Source: CAYZQE01 sp964480635
Lineage (GTDB): Bacteria > Pseudomonadota > Gammaproteobacteria > GCA-001735895
NCBI GenBank assembly: GCA_964480635.1
Contig: CAYZQE010000021.1
Span: 1 to 27,374 of the forward strand
DNA: 27,374 bases
Reading direction: 5' to 3'
The translations under genes were made by a program, and so were the position numbers. Positions 6,925 to 13,580 of this stretch are shown piece by piece. Every line of letters begins with the position of its first letter. Position 1 is the stretch's first letter. The notes under the pieces were generated by a model. The model saw only the letters and a list, made by a program, of their open reading frames with translations. It ran no database searches and had not been told where the DNA came from.

Positions 6925-7524
6925 ATGTCATCTTCTGCTCATTTAGATCATTTAATTGACTCTCTAACGTGTTTGCCCGGCGTCGGTAAAAAATCCGCCC
7001 AACGCATGGCTTTGCATTTATTAGAGCGAGACCGCGAAGGGATTCAACAGCTATCCTCAGCCTTAATACAGGCACTTGAAGGCGTAAAACACTGCCAACA
7101 GTGCCGTAATTATGCCGATACAGAAATCTGTGGTATTTGCGCGCACTCTAACCGCGAAAAAGATGTGATGTGCGTTGTTGAAACACCAGCCGATGTAATG
7201 GCATTAGAAGCTTCTGGCAGTTATCGTGGGCAATATTTCGTGTTGTTGGGTAAATTATCGCCATTAGATGGCATTGGCCCAGAACAACTGGGTATGGATT
7301 TACTCGAACAACGCTTAAAACAAGGTAATATTAAAGAGCTTATTCTAGCGACAAACCCTACCGTAGAAGGTGAAATAACAGCTCAATATATTGCAGATAT
7401 TGCAAAGCCATTTGAGGTTAAAACTTCACGTATTGCGCATGGAGTTCCTGTTGGCGGTGAATTAGAATATATCGATGGTGGCACGTTGAGTAGAGCACTT
7501 AGTGGTCGAACGGTTTTCGAGTAG
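6925..7524 (+). CDS. recR: Recombination mediator protein RecR
   Basis: Acts with RecO (and RecF) to load RecA onto gapped single-stranded DNA. The 199-residue length is normal. A helix-hairpin-helix lies at about residues 8-30 (LTCLPGVGKKSAQRMA). A C4 zinc finger uses Cys57, Cys60, Cys69 and Cys72. A Toprim domain begins at VMCVVETPADVMALE (about 81-95), with YFVLLGKLSPLDGIGP. The C-terminal Walker-B-like part ends GRTVFE. The start has AAGG upstream (6917-6921). It forms a run with ybaB, and the HIT gene follows after 20 bases. Confidence 0.96.
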   Translation: MSSSAHLDHLIDSLTCLPGVGKKSAQRMALHLLERDREGIQQLSSALIQALEGVKHCQQCRNYADTEICGICAHSNREKDVMCVVETPADVMALEASGSYRGQYFVLLGKLSPLDGIGPEQLGMDLLEQRLKQGNIKELILATNPTVEGEITAQYIADIAKPFEVKTSRIAHGVPVGGELEYIDGGTLSRALSGRTVFE

Positions 7525-7544
7525 ATACTTTTTAAAAGGAAAAA

Positions 7545-7892
7545 ATGATGTCAGATACTATTTTTACAAAAATAATAAATAAAGAAATTCCAGCCGACAT
7601 TTTATATGAAGACGATGATGTTTTGGCGTTTAAAGATGTTAACCCTCAGGCTCCTGTGCATTTTTTAGTCATCCCAAAAGTGGCGATTAGAACAATTAAT
7701 GATATAGAAGAATCTCAAGCGGCATTAATTGGCAAGTTAACCTTAACCGCCCAAAAAGTGGCTAAGGAGCAAGGTATAGCGGATGATGGATATCGTTTAG
7801 TGATGAATTGTAACGAAGATGGTGGGCAAACGGTACATCACATTCACATGCATGTGCTCGGCGGGCGTTCTTTAACTTGGCCGCCGGGTTAG
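7545..7892 (+). CDS. HIT-domain protein (HINT/PKCI-like nucleotide hydrolase)
   Basis: Histidine-triad protein of the HINT branch, usually purine nucleoside phosphoramidase or AMP-lysine hydrolase; the in vivo substrate is uncertain. The signature is HHIHMHVLGG, with the triad His99, His101 and His103. The N-terminus TIFTKIINKEIPADILYEDD is typical. The 115-residue length is normal. Two ATGs stand in tandem (7545 and 7548); AAAGGA at 7535-7540 gives a more usual distance to the second one, so the start may be 7548. The gene ends 17 bases before the palindromic terminator and may be cotranscribed with ybaB-recR. Confidence 0.93.
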   Translation: MMSDTIFTKIINKEIPADILYEDDDVLAFKDVNPQAPVHFLVIPKVAIRTINDIEESQAALIGKLTLTAQKVAKEQGIADDGYRLVMNCNEDGGQTVHHIHMHVLGGRSLTWPPG

Positions 7893-7909
7893 TTTGATTG
7901 TGGTTAATG

Positions 7910-7945
7910 GCATAAAAAAGGAGGCTTAAGCCTCCTTTTTTATGC
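7910..7945. terminator. Bidirectional rho-independent terminator, perfect 36-bp palindrome
   Basis: The whole of 7910-7945 is its own reverse complement. The core GGAGGC-TTAA-GCCTCC (7920-7935) is flanked by A6 on the left and T6 on the right, so it works on paper as a terminator in both directions. It serves the convergent HIT gene (plus) and DUF302 gene (minus). Confidence 0.9.
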
Positions 7946-7967
7946 ATAGAGTTTCGTAATGGGGTTG

Positions 7968-8420
7968 TTATTTAGCTGCAGCTCCCGTAAATTTTGCTAG
8001 AGCGCCTGACACTTTATTTAAAATTTTATCGCAGCCTTTAATATTGTGACGCTGTTTTAAATAGGATGGGTCATTATAAGTAATCCACACCTTTTGCATA
8101 TTATCTTGCCAAATAAGAGCCTTTTGGGGCAAGTCAATTGCCACAGATGGACTGCATTTCATCAAGGGGCTACCTATTTTAGGGTTGCCAAAAATAATTA
8201 GCTCGGTAGGGTTTATGTTAACACCGACTTTGGCAGCCGCAGCAGAATGCTTAACGCGTTTAAAAACAGTCATTCCCTTTTTTAACAATATACGCTCTAA
8301 ATTATTGGCTGTCATCTCAACAGAGTGTTTGCTAGCCACATTAACAACGCCATCTGCTGCGTAGGCTGATGTCGTTAGTAGAGCAGTGATAAAAAAAGCT
8401 GTTAAGAAATTTTGTGTCAT
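7968..8420 (-). CDS. Secreted DUF302 domain protein
   Basis: Predicted periplasmic protein of unknown function. A signal peptide is evident: hydrophobic FLTAFFITALLTTSAYA with likely cleavage after Ala21 (A-Y-A). The mature part is a single DUF302 domain, recognisable from ELIIFGNPKIGSPLMKCSP, VAIDLPQKALIWQD and KVWITYNDPSYLKQRH. The family is often found with redox or sulfur genes, but no such neighbour is present here. It stands alone on the minus strand between two terminator/dyad regions. The symmetric element at 8426-8453 sits directly ahead of its start. Confidence 0.88.
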   Translation of the reverse strand: MTQNFLTAFFITALLTTSAYAADGVVNVASKHSVEMTANNLERILLKKGMTVFKRVKHSAAAAKVGVNINPTELIIFGNPKIGSPLMKCSPSVAIDLPQKALIWQDNMQKVWITYNDPSYLKQRHNIKGCDKILNKVSGALAKFTGAAAK

Positions 8421-8425
8421 TTTTG

Positions 8426-8453
8426 AGTCTCATAATTTATTTATAATGAGACT
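8426..8453. promoter_or_regulatory. Dyad-symmetric element at the start of the DUF302 gene
   Basis: AGTCTCAT (8426-8433) and ATGAGACT (8446-8453) are perfect 8-bp complements around a 12-base AT-rich centre. On the minus strand the centre contains TATAAAT, a possible -10. The element ends 6 bases before the start codon, so an operator or a 5'-UTR hairpin covering translation are both possible. Confidence 0.4.
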
Positions 8454-8517
8454 GTGAGAGTCAAAGTGACAATAAGTTCCAATAGAATGATGAAATGGTT
8501 TTTAAGGCATGGATTGA

Positions 8518-9483
8518 TTAAAAATTTTTAAGCAGCTTAACGTAATGCTCATATCGTGAGGTAGATAGAGTACCTTTTTCTAAAGCGTCTAAAACAGCAC
8601 ACGATGGTTCGTGCATATGGTCGCAATTATTAAATTTACAGTCGTAAGATAAATCATTAATCTCTGTAAAACCGCGTTTAATATCTTCTCGGCTGGAAAA
8701 CACGGGGTTGAATCCGCGTATGCCGGGCGTATCAATTAATTGCCCACCGCAGGGCAAATGGTACAAAGTGCTAGTTCGAGTGGTGTGCCGACCTTCTTTA
8801 TTAAACTCAGATATTTCGGATACTTTAATGTGGTCATGCTGGGGTAATATTTTTTTAATTAGAGATGATTTACCGGCACCAGAAACCCCCGAAATTAAAT
8901 TAACGTGTTGATTAAACTCTTGGTTTAAAGCTTCAATCGGTTCGTCATTAACAAGGCTGATGCGATGAATGTCATAGCCTAGCGTGCCATAAATTGCATT
9001 GAGTTCAAAGGGGTCATCTAAGTCTTCACTTAGTAAGTCTGTTTTATTTAAAACGATTAATGGCTTAATGTTATTAATTTCGGCAGAAACAAGGTATTGA
9101 TCCAGTAAAAACAAATTGGGTTCGGGTACGACTGATAAAAAGATAACCAACTGCGAAATGTTGGCGGCCACAGAATGGACTTTACCAAAGCCATCAATAC
9201 GTTGAATGATGTTGTTACGCTCGTTGATAGCAGCAATCACAAAGTCTTTTTTAACCGCCTTTACAATCACTTGGTCGCCACAAATTATACTGCCAAGGTT
9301 AGTGCGTGGTTTGCACTTTATGAGCTTGCCATTACGGTTGTCTTCAACATTAATTAAACCACCTCTATGAGATACGACTAGGCCTTGAAAGGTGTTGTCA
9401 TCATCAGTTTTTGTATTATTTAATGATTGGTGGGCTTTTTTAATACGCCTTTGTTGTTGTTCGCTTAAACGTCTTTTTGCCAT
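8518..9483 (-). CDS. rsgA: Ribosome small-subunit-dependent GTPase RsgA
   Basis: Late-acting 30S assembly GTPase. It shows the circularly permuted motif order that defines the family: G4 NKTD at residues 146-149, then G1 GVSGAGKS at 199-206, then G3 DTPG at 251-254. An N-terminal OB fold lies at about 30-95. The C-terminal zinc module is Cys282-x4-Cys287-x-His289-x5-Cys295, the exact spacing known for RsgA. The 321-residue length is normal. It starts 3 bases after the dehydratase gene stop and is the last gene of a tight four-gene minus-strand run. Confidence 0.96.
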   Translation of the reverse strand: MAKRRLSEQQQRRIKKAHQSLNNTKTDDDNTFQGLVVSHRGGLINVEDNRNGKLIKCKPRTNLGSIICGDQVIVKAVKKDFVIAAINERNNIIQRIDGFGKVHSVAANISQLVIFLSVVPEPNLFLLDQYLVSAEINNIKPLIVLNKTDLLSEDLDDPFELNAIYGTLGYDIHRISLVNDEPIEALNQEFNQHVNLISGVSGAGKSSLIKKILPQHDHIKVSEISEFNKEGRHTTRTSTLYHLPCGGQLIDTPGIRGFNPVFSSREDIKRGFTEINDLSYDCKFNNCDHMHEPSCAVLDALEKGTLSTSRYEHYVKLLKNF

Positions 9484-9486
9484 ACT

Positions 9487-9828
9487 TTAGTCAACAGTCT
9501 CTTTTGTTATTTGATTGATTTTTGCAGCACAAATAAAATCTTTAATGCTTATGCCGTTCACACTATGTGTTGAAAAAGAAAGGCGACATTGATTATAATT
9601 AATGTCGATAAGGGGGTGGTGGTCATTTTCTTCAATGACCCAGACAATGGCATTCACAAATGCGATGGTCTGGTTAAAGTTTTTAAATTTGAATGTGCTG
9701 GTGATTTGATGATGGGTTTCATCAAGACTCCAATTGGGTATGCTTTGCAGCTGTAGGCTTATGTCTAATAAGCTCAAGGCACTTATATCAAGCTCTTTTT
9801 TACAATGCCGTTGAGCCAGTTCAAGCAT
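9487..9828 (-). CDS. Pterin-4a-carbinolamine dehydratase
   Basis: Dehydrates 4a-hydroxytetrahydrobiopterin to the quinonoid dihydropterin, recycling the cofactor of aromatic amino acid hydroxylases. The active-site histidines are present: His70 and His71 (ENDHHP), and His88 (STHSVNG). DFICAAKIN matches the family C-terminus. The 113-residue length is normal. No phenylalanine hydroxylase is visible in the window, so its role here may differ; such orphan copies are common in bacteria. The ATG lies 1 base after the cytochrome gene stop, and rsgA follows 3 bases after its own stop, so it is embedded in an operon. Confidence 0.93.
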   Translation of the reverse strand: MLELAQRHCKKELDISALSLLDISLQLQSIPNWSLDETHHQITSTFKFKNFNQTIAFVNAIVWVIEENDHHPLIDINYNQCRLSFSTHSVNGISIKDFICAAKINQITKETVD

Positions 9829-9829
9829 A

Positions 9830-10105
9830 TTAGAATTTGTAATGTTTTACGCTAAGATAATCAATAACATCGCTCACTTCGTCATCAAACCACGTAATAC
9901 CAAGGCTACTCTTACAAAAACGAACTTGTTTACCTAAGGCAGGTAAATCTTTGATTTTACGTTGACTGGGCGTGTATAGATCGTTGGAATGACACCGTGT
10001 GCAGCTTTCTTGGTGTAACTCTTGGCCATCTTCTGGGCTAGCTTTTGCGATATTAGCGTTTAATAAAATTGAAAAGCTAATTAACGTTATTTTTAATGAG
10101 TTCAT
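9830..10105 (-). CDS. Small periplasmic c-type cytochrome lacking a methionine ligand
   Basis: Predicted monohaem c-type cytochrome of 91 residues. A Sec signal (SLKITLISFSILLNANIAKA) precedes a haem-binding C-T-R-C-H at residues 35-39, with Cys35 and Cys38 as thioether sites and His39 as proximal ligand. No methionine occurs after residue 1, so the usual Met distal ligand is missing. Cys64, His88 or a Lys are candidates. The C-terminal pattern SLGITWFDDEVSDVIDYL is distinctive. I chose ATG 10105 rather than 10126, because GGAGA (10112-10116, read on the minus strand) lies 6 bases upstream and gives a clean signal peptide. The gene lies 10 bases after the M48 protease stop. Partner unknown. 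Confidence 0.85.
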   Translation of the reverse strand: MNSLKITLISFSILLNANIAKASPEDGQELHQESCTRCHSNDLYTPSQRKIKDLPALGKQVRFCKSSLGITWFDDEVSDVIDYLSVKHYKF

Positions 10106-10115
10106 AGTGGTTCTC

Positions 10116-11363
10116 CTAATGAGCATTTAAGTGAGCAATTCGTATGGATGCAGGGGGATGAGAATCGTAAAACATAGAATGAATGGGGTCAGGCGTTAAG
10201 GTGCTCGCATTGTCGCGATACATACTTACTAATGCAGAAATAAGTGCTTTATAGTCACTTTGTTCTTTCGCAAAAGCATCGGCTTCAAATTCGTGTTTAC
10301 GTGACATCGCTGAAAAGAAAGGGCTAATAAAATAAGTGAATACAGGCAATATAAACATAAATAACATTAAAGCCGCATGTGTTGAAGCATTCTCAACGCC
10401 TAAGCCGCTATAAAACCAATCGGCATTCATTAAGATATCTAACGCATAAAAGCCAGCTAAGGTCATGGCAATGGATAGCAGCATGGATTTTTTAATGTGA
10501 TTTTTGCGAAAGTGACCTAGCTCATGAGCTAATACAGCCTCGACCTCATCCTCAGTTAATGAGTCTAATAAAGTATCATAAAAAACAATGCGTTTGTTAT
10601 TACCAAAGCCCGTGAAATAAGCATTGCCATGGGCAGAACGTTTAGAGCCGTCCACAACAAAGACCCCTTTACTGTTAAAGCCACAACGCTCAAGCAAGGC
10701 ATCAATACGCGCTTTGAGTGATTCGTCGCTAAGAGGAGAAAACTTATTAAACAAGGGGGCGATAAAAGTAGGGAACGCCCACATCATTAATAAGGTAAAA
10801 CCAGTCCAAACTGCCCAAGCTTGAATCCACCACGTGTCGCCTGCTTTTAACATCAGCCATAAAATAGCTAAAATAAGGGGCACACCAATGACGAGCATTA
10901 AGGCGGTTGATTTAAGTAAATCACTGAGCCATATTTTGAAAGTGAGTTTATTAAAGCCAAATTTCTCTTCAATAACAAAGGTGCTATACAGTGAAAAAGG
11001 GAGGTCAATTACTGACATTAAGGCAGTCATGGATAGAATGACGGCGACCCCCGTCCAAAGTGGTGGCAGTAGCTGGGCAGCCCACCAACTATCAATTAAG
11101 CTCAGCCCACCGCCTAAGGTCCAGGTCAGTAACCAGAGTGTCTCCCATGCTAAAGTTAAGCGTGAAAAGCGTAATTTAGTGGTGCTATAGTTAGCGGCTT
11201 TTTGGTGGTCTTCTAAGCTGATTTTTTCGGCAAACGCTTCGGGCACTGCATTTTTGTGTTTGTTGATATGCGATATTTGACGTTGATTTAACCAAAGCCG
11301 AGTGATGATGCTAGCCGCCAGAAAAATTAAAAAAAGTGCCGTAAATGAAATCATAGTATCCAT
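10116..11363 (-). CDS. M48 family membrane metalloprotease (Ste24/CAAX protease-like)
   Basis: Zinc protease of the inner membrane, M48A/Ste24-like by length and topology. The zinc site is HELGH at residues 280-284, with a third ligand Glu358 in SRKHEFEADAFA. Several hydrophobic segments are visible: about 5-22, 70-90, 103-120, 152-172, 183-202, 293-312 and 330-350. The 415 residues match bacterial Ste24-type members and are much longer than HtpX. Bacteria lack CAAX-protein prenylation, so the substrate is probably misfolded or short membrane peptides; this is inference. Start is ATG 11363, with an alternative ATG three codons later; neither has a good ribosome-binding site. It is first in the run M48-cytochrome-dehydratase-rsgA and divergent from orn. 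Confidence 0.92.
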   Translation of the reverse strand: MDTMISFTALFLIFLAASIITRLWLNQRQISHINKHKNAVPEAFAEKISLEDHQKAANYSTTKLRFSRLTLAWETLWLLTWTLGGGLSLIDSWWAAQLLPPLWTGVAVILSMTALMSVIDLPFSLYSTFVIEEKFGFNKLTFKIWLSDLLKSTALMLVIGVPLILAILWLMLKAGDTWWIQAWAVWTGFTLLMMWAFPTFIAPLFNKFSPLSDESLKARIDALLERCGFNSKGVFVVDGSKRSAHGNAYFTGFGNNKRIVFYDTLLDSLTEDEVEAVLAHELGHFRKNHIKKSMLLSIAMTLAGFYALDILMNADWFYSGLGVENASTHAALMLFMFILPVFTYFISPFFSAMSRKHEFEADAFAKEQSDYKALISALVSMYRDNASTLTPDPIHSMFYDSHPPASIRIAHLNAH

Positions 11364-11443
11364 ATGTAAATATATTTATCCTATAATACCCTAATCCCTA
11401 CTTAGAAAATATATTCAATCACATAACTTAATAGAGGTTTTCA

Positions 11444-11989
11444 ATGCCAGTTGATAATAGTAATTTAATTTGGATCGATTTAGAAATGACAGGGCTTGAA
11501 CCGCAACAAGACGACATCATTGAAATAGCTGTTATCGTGACTGATAAAGAACTTAATGTTTTAGCTGAGGGGCCTATTATCGCTATTCATCAATCTGATG
11601 CTGTTTTGGAAGGTATGGATGAATGGAATACTAGCCATCATGGTGATTCTGGCTTAACTCAGCGTGTGAAAGACAGTGAAAGCTCAGTAGCTGATGCCGA
11701 AGTAAAAACCATTGCCTTTTTAAAGCAATGGGTTGCCGCAGGTAAATCGCCCATGTGTGGTAATAGCATATGCCAAGATCGCCGCTTTATGGCGCGTTTA
11801 ATGCCAGAACTTGAAGGCTATTTTCACTACCGTAATTTAGATGTGAGTACGTTAAAAGAACTCGCCGCACGCTGGAAGCCTGAAATTTTAGACGGCTTTA
11901 AAAAGAAAGGGGCACATCTAGCGATGGACGACATTAAAGAATCTATTGAAGAGATGCTTTACTACCGTAAACACATGTTAAAAATTTAG
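11444..11989 (+). CDS. orn: Oligoribonuclease
   Basis: DEDDh exonuclease that degrades di- and short oligoribonucleotides, including pGpG from c-di-GMP breakdown. Metal and catalytic residues are in place: Asp12 and Glu14 (WIDLEMTGLEP), Asp112 (ICQDRRFM), His158 and Asp163 (GAHLAMDDIKES). The 181-residue length is standard. AGAGG about 8 bases upstream serves as the ribosome-binding site. Divergence from the rsgA side is a common gammaproteobacterial layout. The stop lies 29 bases before the N gap, and the last 55 bases up to the gap are duplicated beyond it (see findings). Confidence 0.97.
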   Translation: MPVDNSNLIWIDLEMTGLEPQQDDIIEIAVIVTDKELNVLAEGPIIAIHQSDAVLEGMDEWNTSHHGDSGLTQRVKDSESSVADAEVKTIAFLKQWVAAGKSPMCGNSICQDRRFMARLMPELEGYFHYRNLDVSTLKELAARWKPEILDGFKKKGAHLAMDDIKESIEEMLYYRKHMLKI

Positions 11990-11991
11990 CT

Positions 11992-12017
11992 AAAAGCGCT
12001 CAGTGTTGAGCGTTTTA
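11992..12017. terminator. Terminator after orn, probably bidirectional
   Basis: CGCTCA-GTGT-TGAGCG with A4 on the left and T4 on the right, one G bulged on the left arm. It directly follows the orn stop. The same sequence appears after the gap at 12147-12172 as an assembly duplicate; in the real chromosome there is probably one copy, serving orn and the convergent gene ending at 12195. Confidence 0.7.
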
Positions 12018-12018
12018 T

Positions 12019-12118
12019 NNNNNNNNNNNNNNNNNNNNNNNNNNNNNNNNNNNNNNNNNNNNNNNNNNNNNNNNNNNNNNNNNNNNNNNNNNNNNNNNNN
12101 NNNNNNNNNNNNNNNNNN
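12019..12118. other. Scaffold gap of 100 N, probably artefactual
   Basis: Exactly 100 N, the default unknown-gap size. The 55 bases before it (11964-12018) are identical to the 55 bases after it (12119-12173), so the two contigs overlap and no sequence need be missing. Confidence 0.95.
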
Positions 12119-12173
12119 ACCGTAAACACATGTTAAAAATTTAGCTAAAAGCGCTCAGTGTTGAGCGTTTTAT
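12119..12173. repeat. Assembly duplicate of the 3' end of orn and its terminator
   Basis: Identical to 11964-12018. It contains the last codons of orn, its stop and the terminator hairpin. A contig overlap of exactly 55 bases fits a de Bruijn graph k-mer size. It is not a second gene. Confidence 0.9.
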
Positions 12174-12194
12174 ATTTTAAAAAACAATAAAGGT

Positions 12195-12596
12195 TTAATG
12201 TTTAACATGCTGAATATATTTTTCATGTTCAGTGACATCAAACTCCATTTTTTCACCTATAAATTTACGCGATGCTGTTTCGCCTTCAAACACTAACGTA
12301 ATACCCACATTGCCATTGCAATCGATTGGGATTAAAACCTCATCTCTATAGGTCATTTGGTTATCTTTTATATCAGCTGTTTTTAATAGGCAAGGAAAGT
12401 TAGGGAGGTCATCATCATCACAAAGCACTAAATCTTTTATAATGAGAGTGCCAAAACCCTCCCATTGAGTGTCTTCTTCTGCACCATCCATGTTTTTAAT
12501 AATGACCGCTTTATCTAGCTGAATGTTAGCTTGGTCATTATTAATGCTAATATTTTTTATGTTGATGCCTGCAAATTGCATGGTTCTAAAGCTCAT
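12195..12596 (-). CDS. Uncharacterised 133-residue protein
   Basis: I do not recognise this family. The protein has no signal peptide or membrane segment and looks beta-rich, with alternating hydrophobic residues (INIKNISINNDQANIQLDK, FGTLIIKDLVL). It carries an acidic patch DDDD near residues 60-63, three cysteines, and an acidic/His-rich tail (EHEKYIQHVKH). A GAGG ribosome-binding site lies about 6 bases before the ATG, which supports this start over the ATG five codons later. It follows the TPR-like gene by 62 bases on the same strand and may be cotranscribed. Both sit between orn and motAB. Coding seems likely from the start signal, length and lack of a competing frame. Confidence 0.65.
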   Translation of the reverse strand: MSFRTMQFAGINIKNISINNDQANIQLDKAVIIKNMDGAEEDTQWEGFGTLIIKDLVLCDDDDLPNFPCLLKTADIKDNQMTYRDEVLIPIDCNGNVGITLVFEGETASRKFIGEKMEFDVTEHEKYIQHVKH

Positions 12597-12658
12597 GTGT
12601 GCCTCGGTGTAATATTTTTTAGATTAGGGTATCGTGCGTGTTTAAGATTGAGTTTACC

Positions 12659-13369
12659 TTAGTTATCAGGTAGCTCGGCGCGTATGGCCTCTTTGTCATA
12701 CCACCATTGTTTGGCTGTTATGGCATCTAGGATAATGGCTAATTTTTCTAATAATTTAGCAATATCATCTAATTCATACATTGCTATCCACGTGTTCAAC
12801 GTACTTTGGTCTTTAATGCCCCTATGGCGTTCAGCAACTTTTGCAATGATTTGAGTTGTTAAAAAAGTTAGGTTTTCTTTTTCTTGATTCTCGGCTCTTG
12901 TTTCAGCAATATAATGAGCTAACATAGCTGCAACTGCCGCACCATCAGAGTCATCAGGGGTTTCATCAATGATGTGGTGAAGTAAATTGACGGTGATATT
13001 AGGGTCGACAGGAAACGTCATTGCTAACCAAATGCCATTGCCAAGGGCAATAATGGCATCTTTTTCCTCACAGTTATAAATAATGTCGCAAGCATCAATA
13101 ACAGAGTTCCATTCTTTATGCTCTTTAAAAACACTGAGTGCTTGATGGCTCCATGAATGTGCTTCTGCTTTTTGGTCTAAGCCTAAATAGCATTCGGCCA
13201 TATCGAGTTCTAGTTTAGCTTTTTCAATGGGCTCACAGTGTTCTGGTAGCTCTTTGTAATGTTGTCTATGTTCTTTGAGTTCTTGTTCTAGCGTTGTTTC
13301 TTGAGCGGTGACTTCAAGAACTGAGTTTTCTTCAATGTTTAAGTCTTTAAATAAGGAATCTTGGGGCAT
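12659..13369 (-). CDS. Conserved-looking helical TPR-like protein, function unknown
   Basis: Cytoplasmic 236-residue protein without signal or membrane segments. It is helical and acidic. Residues about 45-110 look like two TPR-type helical pairs (KLELDMAECYLGLDQKAEAH, then a second unit ending NSVIDACDIIYNC). A striking block LLHHIIDETPDDSDGAAVAA lies at about 129-148 and has the look of a conserved motif. The C-terminal part contains KQWWYDKEAIRAELPDN. I cannot assign a function. It is divergent from motA, sharing a 211-base spacer, and upstream of the small gene at 12195-12596 in the same direction. It could be a scaffold or chaperone-like partner protein; that is speculation. Confidence 0.75.
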   Translation of the reverse strand: MPQDSLFKDLNIEENSVLEVTAQETTLEQELKEHRQHYKELPEHCEPIEKAKLELDMAECYLGLDQKAEAHSWSHQALSVFKEHKEWNSVIDACDIIYNCEEKDAIIALGNGIWLAMTFPVDPNITVNLLHHIIDETPDDSDGAAVAAMLAHYIAETRAENQEKENLTFLTTQIIAKVAERHRGIKDQSTLNTWIAMYELDDIAKLLEKLAIILDAITAKQWWYDKEAIRAELPDN

Positions 13370-13476
13370 ATTTTTTAAGGTTTGATAATAATATAGGCTA
13401 TTGTCGCATTGTTGTAACGGGGGTTAAAGGAATAAGCTGTGAAAGGCTACATTTTATGGTCTACACTTAATGTTTT

Positions 13477-13490
13477 AGTTTAATTAAACT
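13477..13490. promoter_or_regulatory. Perfect 14-bp palindrome upstream of motA
   Basis: AGTTTAATTAAACT is fully self-complementary. It lies 30 bases ahead of the sigma-28-type -35 box and between divergent genes, so an operator is possible, but AT-rich palindromes also occur by chance. Confidence 0.25.
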
Positions 13491-13519
13491 GAAGTTGAGT
13501 GGTCGTCACAATTAGTTGT

Positions 13520-13546
13520 TAAAGTAATTATGACGGCTGCCGATGA
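13520..13546 (+). promoter_or_regulatory. Sigma-28 (FliA)-type flagellar promoter for motAB-pilZ
   Basis: TAAAGTAA (13520-13527), 11 bases, then GCCGATGA (13539-13546). This matches the enterobacterial FliA consensus (TAAAGTTT-N11-GCCGATAA) at 13 of 16 positions, with exact spacing. The expected start near 13553 gives a leader of about 28 bases before the motA ATG at 13581. It is the strongest promoter match in the window and implies late-class flagellar control. Confidence 0.8.
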
Positions 13547-13580
13547 AGTCATAAATAACAAAAACAAAAGGTAAGGGTTC

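Noticed and set aside
11382..11387. TATAAT between the M48 gene and orn as a promoter
   Set aside because: A perfect -10 but no acceptable -35 at 16-18 bases on either strand, and the motif is common in AT-rich DNA.
12119..12173. Second copy of the orn 3' end, as if a gene duplication or attachment site
   Set aside because: It is an exact 55-bp copy directly across a 100-N gap, which is best explained by overlapping contig ends.
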